DNA of 64,000 nucleotides. It comes from Siphonodentalium dalli (Eukaryota > Mollusca > Scaphopoda > Gadilida > Siphonodentaliidae). A program made the translations under genes and the position numbers. This document shows, piece after piece, positions 1-11,987 of this stretch. The notes beneath the pieces were generated by a model. That model was not told the origin of the DNA. It worked only from the letters and a program-made list of their open reading frames with translations, and ran no database searches. Numbering within the stretch: position 1 is the stretch's first letter; each line of letters starts with the position of its first letter. Where the stretch lies: the NCBI GenBank assembly GCA_032622095.1, contig CP136064.1, forward strand, positions 1-64,000, given 5' to 3'.

Positions 1-3000
1 GATACCCCTTAAAGTTGGTGACTGTGTTACTTATGTCCCTTTAAGTTGAGATACATCTGTTCCTTTAAACATACATTTGCATTCCACCATGAAGATATAA
101 ATTTTCTGCAGTCATTGTAAATGACAACCCGATTCGGATATGGCCAGATTTGACATGGCGCGGTATGGAGAAACATGCGCCAAGTAGAAAATATCCAACC
201 GTACTCCACCATGGAACCATTCTAAATCAGACACCTCTTTAAGTTGGTGACTGTGTTACTTATGTCCCTTTAAGTTTGAGATACATCTGTTCCTTTAAAC
301 ATACATTTGCATTCCAACATGAAGATATATATTTTCTGCAGTCCATTGTAAATGACAACCCGATTCGGATATGGCCAGATTTGACATGGCGCGGTATGGA
401 GAAACATGCGCCAAATTGAAAATATCCAACCGTACTCCACCATGTAACCAGTCTATAGCAGATACCCCTTAAAGTTGGTGACGGTGTTACTTATGTCCCT
501 TTAAGTTGAGATACATCTGTTTCCTTTAAACATACATTTGCATTCCAACATGAAGATATATATTTTCTGCAGTCATTGTAAATGACAACCCGATTCGGAT
601 ATGGCCAGATTTGACATGGCGCGGTATGGAGAAACATGCGCCAAATAGAAAATATCCAACCGTACTCCACCATGGAACCAGTCTATAGCAGATACCCCTT
701 AAAGTTGGTGACGGTGTTACTTATGTCCCTTTAAGTTGAGATACATCTGTTCCTTTAAACATACATTTGCATTCCAACATGAAGATATTTATTTCTGTAG
801 TCATTGTAAATGACAACCCCGATTCGGATATGGCCAGATTTGACATGGCGCGGTATGGAGAAACATGCGCAAAATTGAAAATATCCAACCGTACTCCACC
901 ATGTAACCAGTCTATAGCAGATACCCCTTAAAGTTGGTGACTGTGTTACTTATGTCCCTTTAAGTTGAGATACATCTGTTTCTTTAAACATACATTTGCA
1001 TTCCAACATGAAGATATTTATTTTCTGTAGTCATTGTAAATGACAACGCCGATTCGGATATGGCCAGATTTGACATGACGCGGTAGGGAGAAACATGCGC
1101 CAAATTGAAAATATCCAACAGTACTCCACCATGGAACCAGTCTATAGCAGATACCCCTTAAGTTGGTGACGGTGTTACTTATGTCCCTTTAAGTTGAGAT
1201 ACATCTGTTCCTTTAAACATACATTTGCATTCCACCATGAAGATATATATTTTTCTGCAGTCATTGTAAATGACAACCCGATTCGGATATGGCCAGATTT
1301 GACATGGCGCGGTATGGAGAAACATGCGCCAAATTGAAAATATCCAACTGTACTCCACCATGGAACCAGTCTATAGCAGATACCCCTTAAAGTTGGTGAC
1401 TGTGTTACTTATGTCCCTTTAAGTTGAGATACATCTGTTTCCATTAAACATACATTTGCATTCCACCTTGAAGATATAAATTTTCTGCAGTCATTGTAAA
1501 TGACAACCCGATTCGGATATGGCCAGATTTGACATGGCGCGGTATGGAGAAACATGCGCCAAGTAGAAAATATCCAACCGTACTCCACCATGGAACCATT
1601 CTAAATCAGACACCTCTTTAAGTTGGTGACTGTGTTACTTATGTCCCTTTAAGTTGAGATACATCTGTTCCTTTAAACATACATTTGCATTCCAACATGA
1701 AGATATATATTTTCTGCAGTCATTGTAAATGACAACCCGATTCGGATATGGCCAGATTTGACATGGCGCGGTATGGAGAAACATGCGCCAAATTGAAAAT
1801 ATCCAACCGTACTCCACCATGGAACCAGTCTATAGCAGATACCCCTTTAAGTTGGTGACTGTGTTACTTATGTCCCTTTAAGTTGAGATACATCTGTTCC
1901 TTTAAACATACATTTGCATTCCAACATGAAGATATATATTTTTCTGCAGTCATTGTAAATGACAACCCGATTCGGATATGGCCAGATTTGACATGGCGCG
2001 GTATGGAGAAACATGCGCCAATTGAAAATATCCAACCGTACTCCACCATGGAACCAGTCTATAGCAGATACCCCTTTAAGTTGGTGACTGTGTTACTTAT
2101 GTCCCTTTAAGTTGAGATACATCTGTTCCTTTAAACATACATTTGCTTTCCAACATGAAGATATTTATTTTCTGTAGTCATTGTAAATGACAACCCGATT
2201 CGGATATGGCCAGATTTGACATGGCGCGGTATGGAAAAACATGCGCCAAATTGAAAATATCCAACCGTACTCCACCATGGAACCAGTCTATAGCAGATAC
2301 CCCTTAAAGTTGGTGACTGTGTTACTTATGTCTCTTTAAGTTGAGATACATCTGTTTCTTTAAACATACATTTGCATTCCAACATGAAGATATTTATTTT
2401 CTGTAGTCATTGTAAATGACAACCCGATTCGGATATGGCCAGATTTGACATGGCACGGTGTGGAGAAACATGCGCCAAATAGAAAATATCCAACCGTACT
2501 CCACCATGGAACCAGTCTATAGCAGATACCCCTTAAAGTTGGTGACTGTGTTACTTATGTCCCTTTAAGTTGAGATACATCTGTTCCTTTAAACATACAT
2601 TTGCATTCCAACATGAAGATATTTATTTTCTGTAGTCATTGTAAATGACAACCCGATTCGGATATGGCCAGATTTGACATGGCGCGGTAGGGAGAAACAT
2701 GCGCCAAATTGAAAATATCCAACAGTACTCCACCATGGAACCAGTCTATAGCAGATACCCCTTAAAGTTGGTGACTGTGTTACTTATGTCCCTTTAAGTT
2801 GAGATACATCTGTTTCTTTAAACATACATTTGCATTCCAACATGAAGATATTTATTTTCTGTAGTCATTGTAAATGACAACCCCGATTCGGATATGGCCA
2901 GATTTGACATGGCGCGGTATGGAGAAACATGCGCCAAATAGAAAATATCCAACCGTACTCCACCATGGAACCAGTCTATAGCAGATACCCCTTAAAGTTG

Positions 3001-4113
3001 GTAACTGTGTTACTTATGTCCCTTTAAGTTGAGATACATCTGTTCCTTTAAACATACATTTGCATTCCAACATGAAGATATTTATTTTCTGTAGTCATTG
3101 TAAATGACAACCCGATTCGGATATGGCCAGATTTGACATGGCGCGGAATGGAGAAACATGCGCCAAATAGAAAAATATCCAACCGTACTCCACCATGGAA
3201 CCAGTCTAAATCAGACACCTCTTTAAGTTGGTGACTGTGTTACTTATGTTCCTTTAAGTTGAGATACATCTGTTCCTTTAAACATACATTTGCATTCCAA
3301 CATGAAGATATTTATTTTCTGTAGTCATTGTAAATGACAACCCGATTCGGATATGGCCAGATTTGACATGGCGCGGTATGGAGAAACATGCGCAAAGTTG
3401 AAAATATCCAACCGTACTCCACCATGTAACCAGTCTATAGCAGATACCCCTTAAAGTTGGTGACGGTGTTACTTATGTCCCTTTAAGTTGAGATACATCT
3501 GTTCCTTTAAACATACATTTGCATTCCAACATGAAGATATATATTTTCTGCAGTCATTGTAAATGACAACCCGATTCGGATATGGCCAGATTTGACATGG
3601 CGCGGTATGGAGAAACATGCGCCAAATTGAAAATATCCAACCGTACTCCACCATGGAACCAGTCTATAGCAGATACCCCTTAAAGTTGGTGACTGTGTTA
3701 CTTATGTCCCTTTAAGTTGAGATACATCTGTTCCTTTAAACATACATTTGCATTCCAACATGAAGATATATATTTTCTGCAGTCATTGTAAATGACAACC
3801 CGATTCGGATATGGCCAGATTTGACATGGCGCGGTATGGAGAAACAAGCGCCAAATTGAAAATATCCAACCGTACTCCACCATGGGAACCAGTCTATAGC
3901 AGATACCCCTTAAAGTTGGTGACTGTGTTACTTATGTCCCTTTAAGTTGAGATACATCTGTTTCTTTAAACATACATTTGCATTCCACCATGAAGATATA
4001 TATTTTCTGCAGTCATTGTAAATGACAACCCGATTCGGATAGGGCCAGATTTGACATGACGCGGTATGGAGAAACATGCGCCAAATTGAAAATATCCAAC
4101 CGTACTCCACCAT
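1..4113 (-). repeat. Left arm, irregular part: diverged minus-strand monomers
   Basis: Monomers run on the minus strand. Start-to-start distances are often not exact multiples of 229: 212 to 673 is two monomers plus 3, 673 to 1361 three plus 1, 1361 to 1591 one plus 1, 2049 to 3654 seven plus 2, and 3883 to 4113 one plus 1. Small insertions are visible, for example an extra T near 1250 and extra bases near 286 and 341. Substitutions between neighbours are also more frequent than further right. Subtypes can still be recognised: m4-like copies end at 212 and 1591, an m10-like copy lies near 2143 and an m14-like copy at 3698-3883. The pattern suggests a less homogenised zone, possibly nearer to an array edge beyond base 1. 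Confidence 0.85.
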
Positions 4114-7100
4114 GGAACCAGTCTATATCAGACACCCCTTTAAGTTGGTGACTGTGTTACTTATGTCCCTTTAAGTTGAGATACATCTGTTCCTTTAAAC
4201 ATACATTTGCATTCCACCATGAAGATATATATTTTCTGCAGTCATTGTAAATGACAACCCGATTCGGATATGGCCAGATTTGACATGGCGCGGTATGGAG
4301 AAACATGCGCCAAATTGAAAATATCCAACCGTACTCCACCATGGAACCAGTCTATAGCAGATACCCCTTTAAGTTGGTGACTGTGTTGCTTATGTCCCTT
4401 TAAGTTGAGATACATCTGTTCCTTTAAACATACATTTGCATTCCAACATGAAGATATTTATTTTCTGTAGTCATTGTAAATGACAACCCGATTCGGATAT
4501 GGCCAGATTTGACATGGCGCGGTATGGAGAAACATGCGCCAAATTGAAAATATCCAACCGTACTCCACCATGGAACCAGTCTATAGCAGATACCCCTTAA
4601 AGTTGGTGACTGTGTTACTTATGTCCCTTTAAGTTGAGATACATCTGTTCCTTTAAACATACATTTGCATTCCAACATGAAGATATTTATTTTCTGTAGT
4701 CATTGTAAATGACAACCCGATTCGGATATGGCCAGATTTGACATGGCGCGGTATGGAGAAACATGCGCCAAATTGAAAATATCCAACAGTACTCCACCAT
4801 GGAACCAGTCTATAGCAGATACCCCTTAAAGTTGGTGACTGTGTTACTTATGTCCCTTTAAGTTGAGATACATCTGTTCCTTTAAACATACATTTGCATT
4901 CCAACATGAAGATATTTAATTTCTGTAGTCATTGTAAATGACAACCCGATTCGGATATGGCCAGATTTGACATGGCGCGGTATGGAGAAACATGCGCCAA
5001 ATAGAAAATATCCAACCGTACTCCACCATGGAACCAGTCTATAGCAGATACCCCTTAAAGTTGGTGACTGTGTTACTTATGTCCCTTTAAGTTGAGATAC
5101 ATCTGTTCCTCTAAACATACTTTTGCATTCCAACATGAAGATACTTATTTTCTGTAGTCATTGTAAATGACAACCCGATTCGGATATGGCCAGATTTGAC
5201 ATGGCGCGGTATGGAGAAACATGCGCCAAGTAGAAAATATCCAACCGTACTCCACCATGGAACCAGTCTAAATCAGACACCTCTTTAAGTTGGTGAATGT
5301 GTTACTTATGTCCCTTTAAGTTGAGATACATCTGTTCCTTTAAACATACATTTGCATTCCAACATGAAGATATTTATTTTCTGCAGTCATTGTAAATGAC
5401 AACCCGATTCGGATATGGCCAGATTTGACATGGCGCGGTATGGAGAAACATGCGCCAAATTGAAAATATCCAACCGTACTCCACCATGGAACCAGTCTAT
5501 AGCAGATACCCCTTAAAGTTGGTGACTGTGTTACTTATGTCCCTTTAAGTTGAGATACATCTGTTCCTTTAAACATACATTTGCAATCCACCATGAAGAT
5601 ATATATTTTCTGCAGTCATTGTAAATGACAACCCGATTCGGATAGGGCCAGATTTGACATGGCGCGGTATGGAGAAACATGCGCCAAATAGAAAATATCC
5701 AACCGTACTCCACCATGGAACCAGTCTATAGCAGATACCCCTTTAAGTTGGTGACTGTGTTACTTATGTCCCTTTAAGTTGAGATACATCTGTTCCTTTA
5801 AACATACATTTGCATTCCACCATGAAGATATATATTTTCTGCAGTCATTGTAAATGACAACCCGATTCGGATATGGCCAGATTTGACATGGCGCGGTATG
5901 GAGAAACATGCGCCAAATTGAAAATATCCAACCGTACTCCACCATGGAACCAGTCTATAGCAGATACCCCTTTAAGTTGGTAACTGTGTTACTTATGTCC
6001 CTTTAAGTTGAGATACATCTGTTCCTTTAAACATACATTTGCTTTCCAACATGAAGATATTTATTTTCTGTAGTCATTGTAAATGACAACCCGATTCGGA
6101 TATGGCCAGATTTGACATGGCGCGGTATGGAAAAACATGCGCCAAATTGAAAATATCCAACCGTACTCCACCATGGAACCAGTCTATAGCAGATACCCCT
6201 TAAAGTTGGTGACTGTGTTACTTATGTCCCTTTAAGTTGAGATACATCTGTTCCTTTAAACATACATTTGCATTCCAACATGAAGATATTTATTTTCTGT
6301 AGTCATTGTAAATGACAACCCGATTCGGATATGGCCAGATTTGACATGGCGCGGTATGGAGAAACATGCGCCAAATAGAAAATATCCAACCGTACTCCAC
6401 CATGGAACCAGTCTATAGCAGATACCCCTTAAAGTTGGTGACTGTGTTACTTATGTCCCTTTAAGTTGAGATACATCTGTTCCTTTAAACATACATTTGC
6501 ATTCCAACATGAAGATATTTATTTTCTGTAGTCATTGTAAATGACAACCCGATTTGGATATGGCCAGATTAGACATGGCGCGGTATGGAGAAACATGCGC
6601 CAAATAGAAAATATCCAACCGTACTCCACCATGGAACCAGTCTAAATCAGACACCTCTTTAAGTTGGTGACTGTGTTACTTATGTTCCTTTAAGTTGAGA
6701 TACATCTGTTCCTTTAAACATACATTTGCATTCCATAATGAAGATATATATTTTCTGCAGTCATTGTAAATGACAACCCGATTCGGATATGGCCAGATTT
6801 GACATGGCGCGGTATGGAGAAACATGCGCCAAATTGAAAATATCCAACCGTACTCCACCATGGAACCAGTCTATAGCAGATACCCCTTTAAGTTGGTGAC
6901 TGTGTTACTTATGTCCCTTTAAGTTGAGATACATCTGTTCCTTTAAACATACATTTGCTTTCCAACATGAAGATATTTATTTTCTGTAGTCATTGTAAAT
7001 GACAACCCGATTCGGATATGGCCAGATTTGACATGGCGCGGTATGGAAAAACATGCGCCAAATTGAAAATATCCAACCGTACTCCACCATGGAACCAGTC

Positions 7101-7591
7101 TATAGCAGATACCCCTTAAAGTTGGTGACTGTGTTACTTATGTCCCTTTAAGTTGAGATACATCTGTTCCTTTAAGCATACATTTGCATTCCAACATGAA
7201 GATATTTATTTTCTGTAGTCATTGTAAATGACAACCCGATTCGGATATGGCCAGATTTGACATGGCGCAGTATGGAGAAACATGCGCCAAATTGAAAATA
7301 TCCAACAGTACTCCACCATGGAACCAGTCTATAGCAGATACCCCTTAATGTTGGTGACTGTGTTACTTATGTTCCTTTAAGTTGAGATACATCTGTTTCT
7401 TTAAACATACATTTGCATTCCAACATGAAGATATTTATTTTCTGTAGTCATTGTAAATGACAACCCGATTCGGATATGGCCAGATTTGACATGGCGCGGT
7501 ATGGAGAAACATGCGCCAAATAGAAAATATCCAACCGTACTCCACCATGGAACCAGTCTATAGCAGATACCCCTTAAAGTTGGTGACTGTG

Positions 7592-8464
7592 TTACTTATG
7601 TCCCTTTAAGTTGAGATACATCTGTTCCTTTAAACATACATTTGCATTCCACCATGAAGATATATATTTTCTGCAGTCATTGTAAATGACAACCCGATTC
7701 GGATATGGCCAGATTTGACATGGCGCGGTATGGAGAAACATGCGCCAAGTAGAAAATATCCAACCGTACTCCACCATGGAACCATTCTAAATCAGACACC
7801 TCTTTAAGTTGGTGACTGTGTTACTTATGTCCCTTTAAGTTGAGATACATCTGTTCCTTTAAACATACATTTGCATTCCAACATGAAGATATTTATTTTC
7901 TGCAGTCATTGTAAATGACAACCCGATTCGGATATGGCCAGATTTGACATGGCGCGGTATGTAGAAACATGCGCAAAATTGAAAATATCCAACCGTACTC
8001 CACCATGTAACCACTCTATAGCAGATACCCCTTCAAGTTGGTGACGTTGTTACTTATGTCCCTTTAAGTTGAGATACATCTGTTCCTTTAAACATTCATT
8101 TGCATTCCACCATGAAGATATATATTTTCTGCAGTCATTGTAAATGACAACCCGATTCGGATATGGCCAGATTTGACATGGCGCGGTATGGAGAAACATG
8201 CGCCAAATTGAAAATATCCAACCGTACTCCACCATGTAACCAGTCTATAGCAGATACCCCTTAAAGTTGGTGACGGTGTTACTTATGTCCCTTTAAGTTG
8301 AGATACATCTGTTCCTTTAAACATACATTTGCATTCCAACATGAAGATATATATTTTCTGCAGTCATTGTAAATGACAACCCGATTCGGATATGGCCAGA
8401 TTTGACATGGCGCGGTATGGAGAAACATGCGCCAAATTGAAAATATCCAACCGTACTCCACCAT
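7592..8464 (-). repeat. m4-m3-m2-m1 block, copy 1 of a 2061-bp local repeat
   Basis: Four monomers (m1 at 8279-8464, m2 at 8050-8235, m3, m4 at 7592-7777) match 9653-10525 at an offset of 2061 bases, nine monomers. Both copies share a private T in the m2 monomer (AACATTC instead of AACATAC), at 8096 and 10157. This identifies them as copies of each other and not merely the same subtype. The copies differ at a few bases, for example in the m3 monomer near 7962 and 10049. Confidence 0.8.
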
Positions 8465-9652
8465 GGAACCAGTCTATAGCAGATACCCCTTAAAGTTGGT
8501 GACTGTGTTACTTATGTCCCTTTAAGTTGAGATACATCTGTTCCTTTAAACATATATTTGCATTCCACCATGAAGATATATATTTTCTGCAGTCATTGTA
8601 AATGACAACCCGATTCGGATAGGGCCAGATTTGACATGGCGCGGTATGGAGAAACATGCGCCAAATTGAAAATATCCAACCGTACTCCACCATGTAACCA
8701 GTCTATAGCAGATACCCCTTTAAGTTGGTGACTGTGTTACTTATGTCCCTTTAAGTTGAGATACATCTGTTCCTTTAAACATACATTTGCATTCCACCAT
8801 GAAGATATATATTTTCTGCAGTCATTGTAAATGACAACCCGATTCGGATATGGCCAGATTTGACATGGCGCGGTATGGAGAAACATGCGCCAAATTGAAA
8901 ATATCCAACAGTACTCCACCATGGAACCAGTCTATAGCAGATACCCCTTTAAGTTGGTGACTGTGTTACTTATGTCCCTTTAAGTTGAGATACATCTGTT
9001 CCTTTAAACATACATTTGCTTTCCAACATGAAGATATTTATTTTATGTAGTCATTGTAAATGACAACCCGATTCGGATATGGCCAGATTTGACATGGCGC
9101 GGTAGGGAGAAACATGCGCCAAATTGAAAATATCCAACAGTACTCCACCATGGAACCAGTCTATAGCAGATACCCCTTAAAGTTGGTGACTGTGTTACTT
9201 ATGTCCCTTTAAGTTGAGATACATCTGTTTCTTTAAACATACATTTGCATTCCAACATGAAGATATTTATTTTCTGTAGTCATTGTAAATGACAACCCGA
9301 TTCGGATATGGCCAGATTTGACATGACGCGGTAGGGAGAAACATGCGCCAAATTGAAAATATCCAACAGTACTCCACCATGGAACCAGTCTATAGCAGAT
9401 ACCCCTTAAAGTTGGTGACGGTGTTACTTATGTCCCTTTAAGTTGAGATACATCTGTTCCTTTAAACATACATTTGCATTCCACCATGAAGATATATATT
9501 TTCTGCAGTCATTGTAAATGACAACCCGATTCGGATATGGCCAGATTTGACATGGCGCGGTATGGAGAAACATGCGCCAAATTGAAAATATCCAACAGTA
9601 CTCCACCATGGAACCAGTCTATAGCAGATACCCCTTAAAGTTGGTGACTGTG

Positions 9653-10525
9653 TTACTTATGTCCCTTTAAGTTGAGATACATCTGTTCCTTTAAACATAC
9701 ATTTGCATTCCACCATGAAGATATATATTTTCTGCAGTCATTGTAAATGACAACCCGATTCGGATATGGCCAGATTTGACATGGCGCGGTATGGAGAAAC
9801 ATGCGCCAAGTAGAAAATATCCAACCGTACTCCACCATGGAACCATTCTAAATCAGACACCTCTTTAAGTTGGTGACTGTGTTACTTATGTCCCTTTAAG
9901 TTGAGATACATCTGTTCCTTTAAACATACATTTGCATTCCAACATGAAGATATTTATTTTCTGCAGTCATTGTAAATGACAACCCGATTCGGATATGGCC
10001 AGATTTGACATGGCGCGGTATGGAGAAACATGCGCAAAATTGAAAATATATAACCGTACTCCACCATGTAACCAGTCTATAGCAGATACCCCTTCAAGTT
10101 GGTGACGGTGTTACTTATGTCCCTTTAAGTTGAGATACATCTGTTCCTTTAAACATTCATTTGCATTCCACCATGAAGATATATATTTTCTGCAGTCATT
10201 GTAAATGACAACCCGATTCGGATATGGCCAGATTTGACATGGCGCGGTATGGAGAAACATGCGCCAAATTGAAAATATCCAACCGTACTCCACCATGTAA
10301 CCAGTCTATAGCAGATACCCCTTAAAGTTGGTGACGGTGTTACTTATGTCCCTTTAAGTTGAGATACATCTGTTCCTTTAAACATACATTTGCATTCCAA
10401 CATGAAGATATATATTTTCTGCAGTCATTGTAAATGACAACCCGATTCGGATATGGCCAGATTTGACATGGCGCGGTATGGAGAAACATGCGCCAAATTG
10501 AAAATATCCAACCGTACTCCACCAT
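9653..10525 (-). repeat. m4-m3-m2-m1 block, copy 2 of a 2061-bp local repeat
   Basis: This is the partner of 7592-8464. It has the same four monomers in the same order, with the shared T at 10157. To its left lie m12 (9424-9609) and an m13-like copy with the TGACGCGGTAGGG variant, so reading the minus strand gives m1-m2-m3-m4-m12-m13 as in the plus-strand 14-mer. Flanks of the two copies differ, so the exchange limits lie close to the block. Confidence 0.8.
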
Positions 10526-11431
10526 GGAACCAGTCTATAGCAGATACCCCTTAAAGTTGGTGACTGTGTTACTTATGTCCCTTTAAGTTGAGATACATCT
10601 GTTCCTTTAAACATACATTTGCATTCCAACATGAAGATATTTATTTTCTGTAGTCATTGTAAATGACAACCCGATTCGGATATGGCCAGATTTGACATGG
10701 CGCGGTAGGGAGAAACATGCGCCAAATTGAAAATATCCAACAGTACTCCACCATGGAACCAGTCTATAGCAGATACCCCTTAAAGTTGGTGACTGTGTTA
10801 CTTATGTCCCTTTAAGTTGAGATACATCTGTTTCTTTAAACATACATTTGCATTCCAACATGAAGATATTTATTTTCTGTAGTCATTGTAAATGACAACT
10901 CGATTCGGATATGGCCAGATTTGACATGGCGCGGTATGGAGAAACATGCGCCAAATAGAAAATATCCAACCGTACTCCACCATGGAACCAGTCTAAATCA
11001 GACACCTCTTTAAGTTGGTGACTGTGTTACTTATGTTCCTTTAAGTTGAGATACATCCGTTCCTTTAAACATACATTTGCACTGCAACATGAAGATATAT
11101 ATTTTCTGTAGTCATTGTAAATGACAACCCGATTCGGATATGGCCAGATTTGACATGGCGCGGTATGGAGAAACATGCGCAAAATTGAAAATATCCAACC
11201 GTACTCCACCATGTAACCAGTCTATAGCAGATACCCCTTAAAGTTGGTGACTGTGTTACTTATGTCCCTTTAAGTTGAGATACATCTGTTTCTTCAAACA
11301 TACATTTGCATTCCAACATGAAGATATTTATTTTCTGTAGTCATTGTAAATGACAACCCGATTCGGATATGGCCAGATTTGACATGGCGCGGTATGGAGA
11401 AACATGCGCCAAATAGAAAATATCCAACCGT

Positions 11432-11434
11432 ACT
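11432..11434. other. Orientation junction 1 (minus to plus), ACT microhomology
   Basis: The minus-strand arm reads CCAACCGTACT and would continue CCACC. Instead the sequence continues TTAAGGGG, which belongs to a plus-strand monomer tail that normally reads CCAACTTTAAGG. The bases ACT are common to both sides, leaving a 3-bp ambiguity in the breakpoint. The junction is divergent (sense directions point away from it) and has no inserted bases. Confidence 0.85.
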
Positions 11435-11984
11435 TTAAGGGGTATCTGCTATAGACTGGTTCCATGGTGGAGTACGGTTGGATATTTTCCATTTGGCGCA
11501 TGTTTCTCCATACCGCGCCATGTCAAATCTGGCCATATCCGAATCAAGTTGTCATTTACAATGACTACAGAAAATAAATATCTTCATGTTGGAATGCAAA
11601 TGTATGTTTAAAGGAACAGATGTATCTCAACTTAAAGGGACATAAGTAACACAGTCACCAACTTTAAGGGGTATCTGCTATAGACTGGTTACATGGTGGA
11701 GTACGGTTGGATATTTTCAATTTTGCGCATGTTTCTCCATACCGCGCCATGTCAAATCTGGCCATATCCGAATCGGGTTGTCATTTACAATGACTACAGA
11801 AAATAAATATCTTCATGTTGGAATGCAAATGTATGTTTGAAGGAACAGATGTATCTCAACTTAAAGGGACATAAGTAACACAGTCACCAACTTTAAGGGG
11901 TATCTCCTATAGACTGGTTCCATGGTGGAGTACGGTTGGATATTTTCTATTTGGCGCATGTTTCTCCATACCGCGCCATGTCAA

Positions 11985-11987
11985 ATC
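11985..11987. other. Orientation junction 2 (plus to minus), ATC microhomology
   Basis: The plus-strand monomer reads CATGTCAAATC and would continue TGGCC. The sequence instead continues CAACCGTACTCC, the minus-strand form normally preceded by AAAATATC. The bases ATC belong to both sides. This junction is convergent. About 160 to 190 bases of monomer are missing on each side relative to a clean inversion, so simple reversal of a segment cannot explain it. Confidence 0.85.

Larger units (their letters stand above)
4114..11431 (-). repeat. Left arm, regular part: minus-strand monomers in HOR order
   Basis: From the ATG at 4113 to the one at 11212 the spacing totals 7099 bases, exactly 31 monomers of 229, so there is no net indel. 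Read on the minus strand from 10525 downward, the subtypes are m1 (10340-10525), m2 (10111-10296, with the NANECL-coding variant), m3, m4 (9653-9838), m12 (9424-9609) and m13. This is the order found on the plus strand further right. The arm is not a clean periodic HOR: the m1-m4 block occurs twice at 2061-base spacing, and m7 to m10-like copies are interspersed. It ends at an orientation switch at 11432. Confidence 0.85.
11432..11987 (+). repeat. Inverted 0.55-kb satellite segment
   Basis: Orientation flips to plus at 11432 and back to minus after 11987. The segment holds a monomer tail, a full m11-like copy with the AATCAAG variant (11541-11550), a full m6-like copy (TTTTGCGC, with GTTTGAAGG near 11837 and ATCTCCTATAG near 11904) and the first 65 or so bases of a third monomer. 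The same three private variants, in the same order, occur on the minus strand near 13065, 12773 and 12708. The segment is therefore best read as an inverted copy of that region, not as a simple in-place inversion. Confidence 0.88.

Noticed and set aside
1883-2110. Open frame of 75 codons on the plus strand within minus-oriented monomers
   Set aside because: It exists only because an extra T near 1940 and a missing A near 2021 shift the antisense frame of two diverged monomers. There is no similar frame elsewhere and no protein feature.
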